Positions 8,643-17,424 of a DNA stretch of 64,000 nt are shown one piece after another. This DNA comes from Planctomyces sp. SH-PL14. GTDB lineage: Bacteria; Planctomycetota; Planctomycetia; Planctomycetales; Planctomycetaceae. Each line of letters opens with the position of its first letter. Within the stretch, counting starts at the first letter, position 1. The stretch covers positions 7,935,256 to 7,999,255 of the forward strand of contig NZ_CP011270.1 of the NCBI RefSeq assembly GCF_001610835.1, read 5' to 3'. The translations under genes were made by a program, and so were the position numbers. Below the pieces are notes generated by a model that was not told the origin of the DNA, did not search any database, and saw nothing but the letters and a program-made list of their open reading frames with translations.

Positions 8643-9039
8643 GGGGCACCTCGATCCGGAATGGGGGTGGTCGTCGCGTCGAACTTCGTCTCGCCGTCGG
8701 GTGGGGTGACGCGCCCGTAGCTTTGCGCTGTCTCCACCCCGCGATTGTCTCGCGCAAGGGGATCGCCTTCCAGGCGGTGGGGAACCTTCGGCGACCTCGG
8801 CCCCCTCCCGCCCCCGCGCAGAATGACCGCGGCGGCGATCTCGTGGTATAACGTCCTCACTCCAGCGAGAAGGGCGTCAGGGCATGAGCGGGTCGCGTCA
8901 GGTGCATTCCCATGCACCGGGTCAGCGTCCAGTCCGATCCGTCGCGCAGTGGCATGAACTCCCCCGGACTTCGCCACAAGCCTACGCAATGCCTCCCCGC
9001 CGGCAGGACGGCCAGGACACCTACAGGACCTCAATCGAA
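8643..9039. other. Leader region with a duplicated promoter block
   Basis: This gap separates two divergent genes. Its main content is the 70-bp block at 8821-8890, described separately. An ATG at 8884 inside that block is in frame with the downstream lipoprotein and would add 52 residues, but the extension lacks protein-like composition and would bury the lipobox. Confidence 0.55.
8821..8890 (+). promoter_or_regulatory. Duplicated promoter/leader block, copy 1
   Basis: This 70-bp segment matches 9809-9878 at about 90 percent by eye. Both copies hold a TATAA hexamer (TATAAC at 8847-8852, TATAAG at 9835-9840) exactly 31 bases before an ATG, and both end 'CAGGGCATGAGCG'. The TATAA hexamers are candidate -10 elements. 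Confidence 0.6.
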
Positions 9040-9666
9040 ATGAACCGCGCCGCACTTTTCACCTTTTGTCTCCTGGCCGGCTGCGGCCAGGAGGCCGTTC
9101 CCCCTCCTGCTCCCTCTGCCCCTCCCCAGCCCGTCGCTGTTCCCGCGAACGCGCCGTGGGCGGTCCCGAATCGGGACGTCACCCGGCCGAAGTCTCGGCG
9201 CCTGAACGCGACCGACATCGCCCTGGATGGGGCGCTTCCGGGGGTGATGACGTTCACGCAGTTTCGGGAGCGGTATCCGGACGCGGAGGGGGGTGAAGAC
9301 GAGAGGGGATTTCAGGTCTGGAGACGTGCCACGACGTTTGCCGGCGCGGAGGCGAAATCGAGTTACCTGTTCATGGACGGAGTCCTGTTCCAGGCGGCTC
9401 TCCAGTCTCCGGCCACCGACAAAGTGGCGGACGCGCTGCAGGAACGATTCGGAGAACCGAGCGAGCGGATCACCGAGGTGACGAGGCTCTGGGAGGGGCC
9501 GGGGGTTGGGGTCCTCCTGCAGGGGAACGGCGACCGCGGCGTCGTCGTGTACTTCACGGACGTGAAGTTGAAGAGCGAAGCGGACCGTCGCGAAGTGGAA
9601 GCCGCCCGACGCAAGCGAGAGCGACCGCTCGAGCCGCGAGACGATGGGAAATCGAAACCGAAGTAG
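9040..9666 (+). CDS. Putative lipoprotein, function unknown
   Basis: From ATG 9040 the product is 208 residues with a lipoprotein signal (FTFCLLAGCG, Cys at 15), a Pro-rich tether, and a compact domain with 'FTQFRERYPDAEGG', 'SYLFMDGVLFQAAL' and 'ALQERFGEPSERI'. The last motif, with the W-containing strand that follows, looks like small domains that compare predicted and observed values in planctomycete lipoproteins, but I cannot name a family. The C-terminus is Lys/Arg-rich. It shares its leader with the gene at 9872. Confidence 0.65.
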   Translation: MNRAALFTFCLLAGCGQEAVPPPAPSAPPQPVAVPANAPWAVPNRDVTRPKSRRLNATDIALDGALPGVMTFTQFRERYPDAEGGEDERGFQVWRRATTFAGAEAKSSYLFMDGVLFQAALQSPATDKVADALQERFGEPSERITEVTRLWEGPGVGVLLQGNGDRGVVVYFTDVKLKSEADRREVEAARRKRERPLEPRDDGKSKPK

Positions 9667-9808
9667 CACGGGTCCGACGGGCTGTTCCCGGCGTGACGGT
9701 GCGACATACCCGTGGCTCTTCGCGGGCACGGAAGAGTTCTCGCGCCCCCTGCTCCCACGAACATGGCGGCGCAAAGGATCGGTCCATGCCACCTCGCCGC
9801 CGGCGACG

Positions 9809-9878
9809 GAATGACCTCGGCGGCGTTCTCGTGGTATAAGGCCTTCACTCCAGCGGGAAGGGCATCAGGGCATGAGCG
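9809..9878 (+). promoter_or_regulatory. Duplicated promoter/leader block, copy 2
   Basis: This is the partner of 8821-8890. Here the ATG within the block (9872) is the natural start of the next gene, so this copy is probably the original and the upstream copy the duplicate. Confidence 0.6.
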
Positions 9879-10657
9879 ACTTTGCGGAGCGGCCCCGGAC
9901 GAAGAAGAAGACCTCCAAGGGGAAGAAAAAGAAGGGGGCGTCGGGGGGCAACGTGGCGGGGACCCTCGCGGCGATCGTGGTCCTGGGAGGGATCGTTGCC
10001 GGGGCGATCGCGCTCGGGCAGTACCTGAGCCGGCCTCCCGAGCTGCAGCCGATCGCCAGGTCCCCCTGGCCCCCGCCGGCGGAGATGCCCCGCGAGCAGC
10101 TCTTTGGCGATCATCCCGGCGAAGCGGTCGTGCCTTACGAGAGCTCCAACTACGGTTTCCCGCTGCGGCGGCGGTTCTGCGACCCGTGGATCCGGCTGTC
10201 CAACGTGCGGTCCGACCCACCGAAGTCGAGCGAGCGGGAGGTGAAGTTCGATCTCGAAGTGGTCACCCCGGCCCCCCCGGGAATCCGGGCGCAGCTCCAT
10301 ATCGAGTTGCCGCCGCAGGCGGGCGAGGGAAATCTGGCCATGCCGTTTTCCTTCCACCTCTACCGGATCGGCGGCCTGGAGGAGGCGCTCCGCAGGGGCC
10401 GCGGAACGGTGACGCTCCAGATCCCGACGGACCGGCCCGGGAAGGACGGGCCGCTGACTCTCGACGGGATGGAGATCTACATGCTGACGATCATTTCGTC
10501 GGGCAGTTTCCCGCGACAGCCGCAGTTCAAGGTCTCGCCGTCGGTGTTCTTCGGAGGGGGAGGCCGGCTCCACTCCCCGCGGGAGTGGACGGAGGAGGAG
10601 GTCGGCCTGATCACGGGCCGGACGAAGAACACGCCCAGTCCCCGGCAGGTTCCGTAG
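9872..10657 (+). CDS. Single-pass membrane protein, function unknown
   Basis: This encodes 261 residues: a Lys-rich cytoplasmic N-terminus (residues 8-22), one transmembrane helix (about 28-50), and an extracytoplasmic beta-rich domain with 'VKFDLEVVTPAPPGIRAQLH' and 'MPFSFHLYRIGGLEEALRR'. The C-terminal domain alternates short strands and ends in 'SVFFGGGGRLHSPREW'. No known family is recognised. The start is supported by its place in the repeated leader block. Confidence 0.6.
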   Translation: MSDFAERPRTKKKTSKGKKKKGASGGNVAGTLAAIVVLGGIVAGAIALGQYLSRPPELQPIARSPWPPPAEMPREQLFGDHPGEAVVPYESSNYGFPLRRRFCDPWIRLSNVRSDPPKSSEREVKFDLEVVTPAPPGIRAQLHIELPPQAGEGNLAMPFSFHLYRIGGLEEALRRGRGTVTLQIPTDRPGKDGPLTLDGMEIYMLTIISSGSFPRQPQFKVSPSVFFGGGGRLHSPREWTEEEVGLITGRTKNTPSPRQVP

Positions 10658-10839
10658 CCCAGGCCGCGGACCGATCCGGGGTCAACTCGCCCTCTCCCCG
10701 GCGATACGGAACGGGTGTTCGCGAAACGGTCTTTGAGGATGCAAGTCGTCCAGTGGCCCGGTGGAGCGCCCGGCTCCGCGTTGTTCTTGGCGCGTTGACG
10801 GAGTGACACGCTCAGTCTGCACTTCGTCGCGAGAGGACG

Positions 10840-11241
10840 TCATCCGGGAGAGAAACCGCCCGATTCCTCGGAGTCGGCGAAGACGGTCCCGCAGTGCGGA
10901 CAGGTAACGGGCTCGCCGTCCGGCCCGATGGCGGATGGCGGGACGCGCTCCCCGCAGTGTCCGCAGGAGCCCGTGAGGCGCGGGCTGGGGGGCCTGTAGT
11001 CCTTCGGCAGCTCTTCGAACCGCTGAAGGATCTGCCGCGCGCCGAGAAGTTTTCGGTGCTTGAGGCGGACGTATTCCATCAGCGGAAAGACCCGCTCCAC
11101 GAGGGGCTCGTTCTCCCGCCACCAGTCCGACCACGGGGGGACGCTCGCCGGGCTGGCGATCGCCCGCCGGAAATAGGCGAGGCACTCCTCGATCTGCGCT
11201 TCCCGCTGCTCTTCGGGTTGTTCGACGTGCTCGTCTTCCAT
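10840..11241 (-). CDS. Small zinc-ribbon protein
   Basis: From ATG 11241 this encodes 133 residues, with an acidic N-terminal helix ('EDEHVEQPEEQREAQIEE'), an aromatic helical middle and a C-terminal four-cysteine zinc ribbon: CGHC at about residues 94-97 and CPHC about 20 residues later, followed by 'GTVF'. Such ribbons bind zinc and often mediate protein or nucleic-acid contacts. Upstream in-frame sequence is Pro/Arg-rich and overlaps the intergenic repeat, so the longer start is unlikely. The role is unknown. Confidence 0.65.
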   Translation of the reverse strand: MEDEHVEQPEEQREAQIEECLAYFRRAIASPASVPPWSDWWRENEPLVERVFPLMEYVRLKHRKLLGARQILQRFEELPKDYRPPSPRLTGSCGHCGERVPPSAIGPDGEPVTCPHCGTVFADSEESGGFSPG

Positions 11242-11399
11242 CCTGTCCGCGCCTCTGCTGGTGGGCCGCCCCGTCCCCCGGAGCGGCTCCCCGTCCACCA
11301 TATCAGGTCGCGGGGCCGGCGTCGGAATCGGAGCCCCCGGGAACTGTGTCTGGGGGGAGGCACTGAATGGTGGCTTGTCCCCCTCGCTCGAATGGCGTC

Positions 11400-11709
11400 C
11401 TTGCCGGCACGACGTGGCTACTTCAACCCCAACGTGCCACGGCAGCCAGGGGGCAAGGGGGCCACGCCCCCTTGCCCCCGGAGGCACTTCCATGAGGAAC
11501 CGTGGTCAGCAACGGATGCCCCCTTTGTGGAACCGGCGATGAGGACTCGCCGCTCGCTCTGGAATCCTGGCGGGTTGGTGAGGGGGCAGACGACACGTTG
11601 TCCGCGTTTGGACACTCACTCCTTCAGATATCTCTCGACGGCCAGGCCTCCGGCGGGCAAAGGGGCGTTGCCCCTCTGCACTCCCCACCAGGGTGCCCCT
11701 GGACCCGGT
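11400..11709 (+). repeat. Intergenic repeat family A, full-length copy
   Basis: The order of landmarks is: 'TGCCGGCACGACGTGG', 'CCCAACGTGCCACGGCAGCC', a GGGCAAGGGGG/CCCCCTTGCCC hairpin, 'GGAGGCACTTCCATGAGGAA', 'GGGTTGGTGAGGGGGCA', 'GGACACTCACTCCTTCAG', 'CGGCCAGGCCTCCGGCGGGC', and a terminal 'CCAGGGTGCCCCTGGACCCGG' hairpin. The same order recurs at 28580-28904 and, inverted, at 31717-32040. It fills the 576-bp gap between two minus-strand genes. Confidence 0.8.
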
Positions 11710-11817
11710 TGGCCAGTATCAGGCGACCATCAGTCGGCGAATGCACTCACCGTGCCCTGAGTACAGTTCGGCCACCGGACTCGGCCGCCACGCCTCTCCC
11801 GCTTACCGAAGAGACCT

Positions 11818-14013
11818 TCATGCCGGGCGGTCCTGGCTCTCACCGGCGCTCGGCACGCCCTGGCACTCTCCCAGCCATCGCAGGAGCTGAGCCCCCCCGT
11901 CCTTGGGCTCGGTCCGCACGTTGTGCCAGGTCACAAAGGCCTCCCCGTTCGCCCCCACCATCACCAGTCCGGTGAGCGCCTTGGCCCGCTTCATCGCGTC
12001 GAGCGCCTGCTGCGGCGACTGGGCGATCGGACCGCCGACGTTGAGCGACGTATTGACCGAGACCTCCGCGCCGACGAGCCGCCCCATCGCCTTCAGATAG
12101 CGATAGACCAGCGGGTGGATCCCTTCCTGCACGATCTGAATCCGGCAGGTCCCGTCGCGATGGACGACGGCCGGAATCTTCTCGTAAGCGAGCGGACGGG
12201 CCATCGCCGTCAGGACCATGTAGCGATAGGCGTTGTACTCGTCATCCGCCGCGCCGGGCGACAGCTCGAAGAACCGCTCCGCCTGCTCGAGCGTCACCAT
12301 CGGCGCGAGCGGCCGGATCAGCTCCCGGAACTTCACCCGCAGGTTGATGTTGCTCAGGGTCTCCGGGTTGCAGGGATTCGCCAGGATCGACCGCTGCCCC
12401 AGCGCCCGCGGGCCGGTCTCGGCCGGCCCCTGGAACAACCCCAGCACGCCGTCCCGGGAGATCACGTACGCCATGAACTCGGCGACGAGGTCCCGTCCGG
12501 CCGCCGTTTCGATGGTCCCCAGCGGACGGAAGTCGATCTCCGGATCCTCCTGGATCGCCGCCCGGATCGCATCGGACGAGGAGGCGACTCCGCAGTACGC
12601 CGCATGCTGCAGCGGCGGTCCCGGACGCACTCCCGCCCGCAGCGCCGCGCTGTACGCCGCGCCGATCGTCACCCCCGCGTCTCCCGGGGTCGGCGGGACC
12701 CACAGGCGGAGCCGCGTCTCGCGGTTGAGATTCCGCTCGTACCAGCCGTGGTCGTACCGGTCGAGGATCTGCATGTTGACCAGGCCGTTCAGCGCGGTCC
12801 CCCCCGAAAGGACCAGCTGGTCGCTCCCCGTCGTGCGGATGAGGTGATCGACGATGTGGAACAGGGCGTCTTCAAACACCATCTGCGTGGCGGCCGCCAG
12901 GTCGACCCGCGACCGCGTGATCTCGGAGTGCTGGACGTTCTCCACGTTCAGGATCGCGTCGGGGTTCCACATCCGCTCGCGGGGAATCGGCGGACCGATC
13001 ATCTCGGTCAGGGCGGCGGTGTACGGTTCAATGGCGCCGGCGTTCTGCCAGTTCGCGAGCCGCCGGTTGACGAAGACCCGCCCCTCGGACTCGAAGTGCA
13101 GGATCTCGCGCAGCCGCCGGTAGTACGGGTTCGTCAGGCGGTCCCGGTCTCCCCAGGCGACCGCTCCCATGTACCGCCCTTCGCTGCTGAGAGTCGTCCA
13201 CCCCCCTTGCGTCGAGCTGATGACGGAATAGAAGACCCCCAGCGAGTCCGCCAGGCTTCCGTTGCTGTAGAGATGACTCAGCGTCCCGTTCTCGCCGAGG
13301 TAGTGGGAGACCGACCCGGCGTCTCCCCAGCCGTCGATGACGGTGATGATCGTCTTGCCGGGGCCGCGGGCGAAGGGGGAGGCCGCGTAGGCAAAGGAGG
13401 CGTGGTTCTCGTGATGCCGCATCATGAGCAGCGGCGGGAAGGGATCGAGCCCCAGTTGCCGCGAGAGCCGCCGCGGACTCATCCGGGCTTCATAGCCGCG
13501 CTCCATGAAGTCCCAGTCCGGGATGCTCCCTTTCCGGCAGAGCTTCCAGCTTCGCGGGAACTCCTCGCAGAGTCCGCGGAGGGCCATGGGGGGGCAGCAC
13601 GAGTAATCCCAGCTGGTGGTCCAGAGCGCGACGTCCGCGGGGGTCAGCCCGAGATCCGCAAGCCGCCGCGCGAGCTCGCCGATCGCCCGCTCGGGGTAGT
13701 CGGCGCAGTGCTTGGTCCCCGTGAAGCGTTCCTCTTCGTCGTTCGAGATCAGCACGATCCCGCCCGCCTGCGACACCTCGACCAGCGAGACCCCGGCGTT
13801 GTGCCCGGAGACCCCCAGGCCGACGACGTAGCACGTCTCCCCCCGCGCGAGGCGGTCCTGAAGCCGCCGCAGCTCCTGCTGAGCCACGACCGAGCCGGCC
13901 GTGTGCATGCCGCAACCGGCAAATCGGCGACGGAAGAGCGGCTCCGCCAGCCGCTGAACGAACCGGCCGAAGCGGGGATGGGAGGGTCCGGATCCGCCGT
14001 AGATGTTGCCCAT
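11818..14013 (-). CDS. Carbamoyltransferase (NodU/CmcH family)
   Basis: This product of about 731 residues (from ATG 14013) carries the family motifs: 'HHENHASFAYAASPF' with the metal-binding histidines, 'VIDGWGDAGSVS', 'VLSGGTALNGLVN', 'GPAETGPRALGQRSIL', and 'VNTSLNVGGPIAQSP' near the C-terminus. These enzymes form carbamoyl-adenylate from carbamoyl phosphate and ATP and move the carbamoyl group to a sugar, antibiotic or Nod factor hydroxyl. The N-terminus is about 70 residues longer than usual. An upstream ATG at 14112 is possible. No glycosyltransferase or biosynthetic cluster adjoins it, so the acceptor is unknown. Confidence 0.88.
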   Translation of the reverse strand: MGNIYGGSGPSHPRFGRFVQRLAEPLFRRRFAGCGMHTAGSVVAQQELRRLQDRLARGETCYVVGLGVSGHNAGVSLVEVSQAGGIVLISNDEEERFTGTKHCADYPERAIGELARRLADLGLTPADVALWTTSWDYSCCPPMALRGLCEEFPRSWKLCRKGSIPDWDFMERGYEARMSPRRLSRQLGLDPFPPLLMMRHHENHASFAYAASPFARGPGKTIITVIDGWGDAGSVSHYLGENGTLSHLYSNGSLADSLGVFYSVISSTQGGWTTLSSEGRYMGAVAWGDRDRLTNPYYRRLREILHFESEGRVFVNRRLANWQNAGAIEPYTAALTEMIGPPIPRERMWNPDAILNVENVQHSEITRSRVDLAAATQMVFEDALFHIVDHLIRTTGSDQLVLSGGTALNGLVNMQILDRYDHGWYERNLNRETRLRLWVPPTPGDAGVTIGAAYSAALRAGVRPGPPLQHAAYCGVASSSDAIRAAIQEDPEIDFRPLGTIETAAGRDLVAEFMAYVISRDGVLGLFQGPAETGPRALGQRSILANPCNPETLSNINLRVKFRELIRPLAPMVTLEQAERFFELSPGAADDEYNAYRYMVLTAMARPLAYEKIPAVVHRDGTCRIQIVQEGIHPLVYRYLKAMGRLVGAEVSVNTSLNVGGPIAQSPQQALDAMKRAKALTGLVMVGANGEAFVTWHNVRTEPKDGGAQLLRWLGECQGVPSAGESQDRPA

Positions 14014-14387
14014 GGGAGAGGTCCGTCCGATGAGGAGAAAGGAGTGGTTGGGCGGACTCTCCCCGCCGCGACGCGATCGCAGGACGTCCGGGCACGTCCC
14101 ATGCCTCAGCACGCTTTCGCCCGTCCCTCATTCGGACTGGACGTTGTTCCGCCCCGTGTCGCTCAAGGGTGATCGGGCTACTTTGTTCCAAGCCACTCGG
14201 CAGACGGCGGAAACAACGAGATCCCAACTTACGTCGCAAATCGACCTGCCACCAGCATCGGGTCGCGAGGAAGCGGTCGAGCAGGGGAATCCGCCAGAGT
14301 CGAGAGACGACCAGGAAATCCCTGGGCCGCCCTGGCGCCTTTGGAGCCCGGCATGAACATCTGTCCCCGCCAGACGGGCTGGCCTCT
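14014..14387. other. Gap between carbamoyltransferase and porin genes
   Basis: I see no gene or recognised repeat here. It should hold the promoter of the carbamoyltransferase and the 3' end of the porin transcript. No clear terminator hairpin is visible. Confidence 0.4.
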
Positions 14388-16028
14388 TCAGAAGTAGACC
14401 TGGAACCGCGTCCAGAACAGGTCGCTGTGACGGTGCGTCCGTCCCGGAGCAAACGCCACCGGACGGTGATACTGCGAATGCTGCCAGTCGAACAGAACCT
14501 TCACGTACTTGTTGAGATACCAGTTCACCCCCGCGTCCACCGTCTCCACGCGGTTCGTCCACCGCGCCGGATCCGCCAGTCCCGCCGTGAACACCCGCTC
14601 GTCGACCTCAAAGTGATCGAACCGGGCCTGCAGCTCGATCGCCCCGCAACCCCGCTGCCCGCTCCCGGGCGCAAAGGGCCGCAACGGCTCGACGAACGTC
14701 CGCCGCTCCACCGTCTCCCCGGTCAGGAAGTAGCCCCCCTGCAGATGCCACCCCTGCGTCGGCAGCCGGATGTTCCCGGACGTATTGTCGAAGCCGTACG
14801 AGTTGGAGCCCCCGTCGATCGCCGCCAGCAGGGACAGCTGTTCGTAGTACCAAGCGGCATGGACTTCCCACAGCTCGCGCAGGCCACGCTCCAGGACGTC
14901 CGGCTCGAATCTCAGAAACGTCGGCACCCCCTCGATCGTCCCGGCACTCTCCGTCGCACTGGCGGACGTGCGGAAGGCGATCGGCAGCGGAAACTGATTC
15001 TGACGGCCGTACGCGAACGACGCCCCCAGGTTCAGGTGGCGGAACGCCTCCCAGCCCTCGACGTTCCGCAGCGGGCGGACGTTCAGGTACCCCAGCAGGT
15101 CCTTGTCGGCGTTGTCGTCGAAGTACGAGTTTCGCGCGCCGTTGACGACCGCCAGGGCATAGTCGACTTCGTCTTGGAGCAGTTCGCCATGGAGCATCAG
15201 GGCGAAGTTCCGGTTATAGCCGTAGTTGAGCGCGAAGACCGACCGCTCCGGTGAGGACAGGAACTGGTTGCTCAGGGCGTACCAGTCGTAGGTGTAGGGA
15301 ACGCGGAAGCGGCCGACGCGGAATTGAAGCCGCTCATCGGTCTTGAAGTTGAGGTACGCGTCAAGCAGGTCGAGGCTGCCGAGCCCCTTGTTGATCGAGA
15401 CGTTGTACTCGATCGGCTCGGTCAGATGGCCGTTGAAGATCAGCCGCATCCGCGGGACATAGAAGCCGACCTGGTTGACCGGATCGGGATGCGGATCGCC
15501 GTAGGCCCGGATGTCGAGCTGCGTCTCGTTGTGGAACTGGAGCTCGTACTCCCCGTCGCCGGTCTCCCACCGGAAGCCTTCGTCGAAGACCCCCTTGAGC
15601 GCCTGGGGATCCGCCTTGCGGGTCACGGGCTCGTCGCCGCGGATGTCGGACGGCTGCGAGTCCAGCGCGGGGAACGCGCCCGGTGCCCCGCCGGGAGCCG
15701 GCGGACCGGTCATTGCGGCTGCAGGAGCCGCCTCGATCTGCTCGCGGAGGAGGGCGTTCTCCTGCTCGACCGCGGAGACCTTCTCCGCAAGCCGGCGGTT
15801 CGTCGCCTCGAGGCGGTCCAGCCGTTCGGCCACGTCCGGCACCGCGATATCCGGCACAGCAGGCGGCGACTCCGGCGACTCCTGGGCGGCCGCGGTGTCG
15901 ACAAGGCTCAGGCACAGAATCACGGTCCAGACCCCTGCCGAAACCGCTCGTCCGAAAGTCCATCTGCAGAAACTCAGACCGACACGTTTTGACGACGGGC
16001 AGTGGAACAATGGGCTGGAACCGGGCAT
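14388..16028 (-). CDS. Porin O/P family outer-membrane channel
   Basis: This 546-residue protein has a signal peptide ('VWTVILCLSLVDTAAAQ'), a coiled-coil N-terminal segment (about 58-88, 'RLDRLEATNRRLAEKVSAVE'), and a beta-barrel with phosphate-selective porin hallmarks: 'VPRMRLIFNGHLTEPIEYNV', 'LNFKTDERLQFRVGRFRVPY' and a terminal 'FWTRFQVYF' ending in aromatic Phe. It would form an anion-preferring channel in the outer membrane. A GGGAG site precedes ATG 16028. There is no adjacent phosphate transport gene, so the substrate is inferred from family only. Confidence 0.8.
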   Translation of the reverse strand: MPGSSPLFHCPSSKRVGLSFCRWTFGRAVSAGVWTVILCLSLVDTAAAQESPESPPAVPDIAVPDVAERLDRLEATNRRLAEKVSAVEQENALLREQIEAAPAAAMTGPPAPGGAPGAFPALDSQPSDIRGDEPVTRKADPQALKGVFDEGFRWETGDGEYELQFHNETQLDIRAYGDPHPDPVNQVGFYVPRMRLIFNGHLTEPIEYNVSINKGLGSLDLLDAYLNFKTDERLQFRVGRFRVPYTYDWYALSNQFLSSPERSVFALNYGYNRNFALMLHGELLQDEVDYALAVVNGARNSYFDDNADKDLLGYLNVRPLRNVEGWEAFRHLNLGASFAYGRQNQFPLPIAFRTSASATESAGTIEGVPTFLRFEPDVLERGLRELWEVHAAWYYEQLSLLAAIDGGSNSYGFDNTSGNIRLPTQGWHLQGGYFLTGETVERRTFVEPLRPFAPGSGQRGCGAIELQARFDHFEVDERVFTAGLADPARWTNRVETVDAGVNWYLNKYVKVLFDWQHSQYHRPVAFAPGRTHRHSDLFWTRFQVYF

Positions 16029-16224
16029 GCGGGGAACTCCCTTCAATATGGAGAGCCACCCTACGCACGATCTTAACAATCAACAAACACCCGCCCGGCG
16101 ATCTTATGTTGTGCGGTTGTTTCTGCCGCCCGGTTCAAAGGCGCGGCTCGCCGACTTACGGAGGCGTAATGTTGAGCACCGAGTCCGCGCTCGGGTACGA
16201 GTGGCGTGCGACAGTTCTCGACGA

Positions 16225-16318
16225 GACGGCATCCGGCGAGCAAGGAGCCCAAAAACACAACACAGCGCCCCCCTGCACTTCCTGCCAGGGCCCCTGCCCT
16301 GGCCCCGGTGCTGACAGG
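16225..16318 (+). repeat. Intergenic repeat family A, degenerate right-end copy
   Basis: 'ATCCGGCGAGCAAGGAGCCC', then 'AAAAACACAACACAG', then 'CCCCCTGCACTTCCTGCCAG' and 'GGCCCCTGCCCTGGCCCCGG' follow the right end of family A, including the loop insertion seen at 28843. It lies between the divergent porin and acetyltransferase genes. Confidence 0.6.
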
Positions 16319-16383
16319 TCGCCCAGTCCACGCCACACTCGCCATCGACGGCAAGAGCTCTGCGGCGATGGGAGGTTGGTGGC

Positions 16384-17238
16384 ATGTCCACGATTCGGAT
16401 GACGCACAGCGAACTGCGGACCCTCGTCGACTGGGCCGGCCGCGAAGGGTGGAACCCGGGACGGAATGACGCCGACCTCTTCTGGGACCTCGACCCCGAC
16501 GGGTTCCTCGCCCTCGAGGTCGACGGCCGCCTCGCCGGAGGGGGAGCGATCATCCGCTACGACGAGCGGTTCGGCTTCATGGGCTTGTTCCTCGTCGATC
16601 CGGCGCATCGCGGCCGGAAACTCGGGACGGAGCTGTGGTACGCCCGCCGCGACCGGCTGCTGGCCCGGATGCAGCCCGGCGCAACGATTGGCCTCGACGC
16701 CGTCGACGCCATGATCCCGTTCTACGAGCGAGGAGAATTCCAGGCCCACTACCGGCACCGTCGGTTTGAGGTCCCCGCCGCCGCGGGGAAAACGCCCCCC
16801 GCCGACGCCAACGTGGTCGAGCTGAGCCGCGTCCCGTGGCCACAGGTCACGGAGCTGGACCGCCGCGGCTTCCCCGCCGACCGGAGCCGCTTCCTCCAGG
16901 CCTGGGTCCGGCAGCCCGGTGCGACGTCGCTGGGGTTGGTCGAAGGGGACCGCCTCCGGGGCTACGGGACGCTGCGGCCGTGCCGGACCGGATGGAAGGT
17001 CGGCCCGCTGCTCGCGGAGGACCGCGACTCGGCGGAGCGTCTGCTGCGGCGCTTTCGGCAGATCGCCGGCGAGGATCCGCTCACCGTCGATCTGCCGGAC
17101 AACAATCCCGCTGCGGTCTCGCTGGCGCGGGATCTCGGGATGCGGGAAGTCTTTGGTTGCGTCCGGATGTATTACGGCCCCGCCCCCCGGATTCACGATT
17201 CGCAGGTCTTCGGGGTCGCGACGCTCGAAGTCGGCTGA
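16384..17238 (+). CDS. GNAT-family N-acetyltransferase, two-domain
   Basis: This encodes 284 residues. The N-terminal GNAT domain has 'GFMGLFLVDPAHRGRKLGTE', where 'RGRKLG' is the acetyl-CoA pyrophosphate loop. The second half ('LGLVEGDRLRGYGTLRPCRTGWKVGPLLAED', 'LTVDLPDNNPAAVSLARDLG') matches the C-terminal domain of YitH/HolE-like tandem GNAT proteins. It would transfer acetyl from acetyl-CoA to an amine of unknown identity in the cytoplasm. It stands alone, with no evident operon. Confidence 0.82.
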   Translation: MSTIRMTHSELRTLVDWAGREGWNPGRNDADLFWDLDPDGFLALEVDGRLAGGGAIIRYDERFGFMGLFLVDPAHRGRKLGTELWYARRDRLLARMQPGATIGLDAVDAMIPFYERGEFQAHYRHRRFEVPAAAGKTPPADANVVELSRVPWPQVTELDRRGFPADRSRFLQAWVRQPGATSLGLVEGDRLRGYGTLRPCRTGWKVGPLLAEDRDSAERLLRRFRQIAGEDPLTVDLPDNNPAAVSLARDLGMREVFGCVRMYYGPAPRIHDSQVFGVATLEVG

Positions 17239-17424
17239 GTATGAGGGGCGGACCACCGCGACCGTCGCCACGCCCTCAACCGGCGGCGCTCGGTCGTTGA
17301 CGACGTCCGAGCGCCGCCGGGGCGCGTGGCGTTTGAGATCGTAGCCGCGTAAGGTGCGGGCGTTGGCCGGTTGGCGGGTTTCACTTGGCGACAGCGTCAC
17401 ATCCTTTGCGCGGGGGTGAGTGCG

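Noticed and set aside
11923-14172. Plus-strand open frame of 749 codons
   Set aside because: It is antisense to the carbamoyltransferase gene, with no motif. Similar long shadows at 16156-18300 and 39722-41650 were rejected for the same reason.
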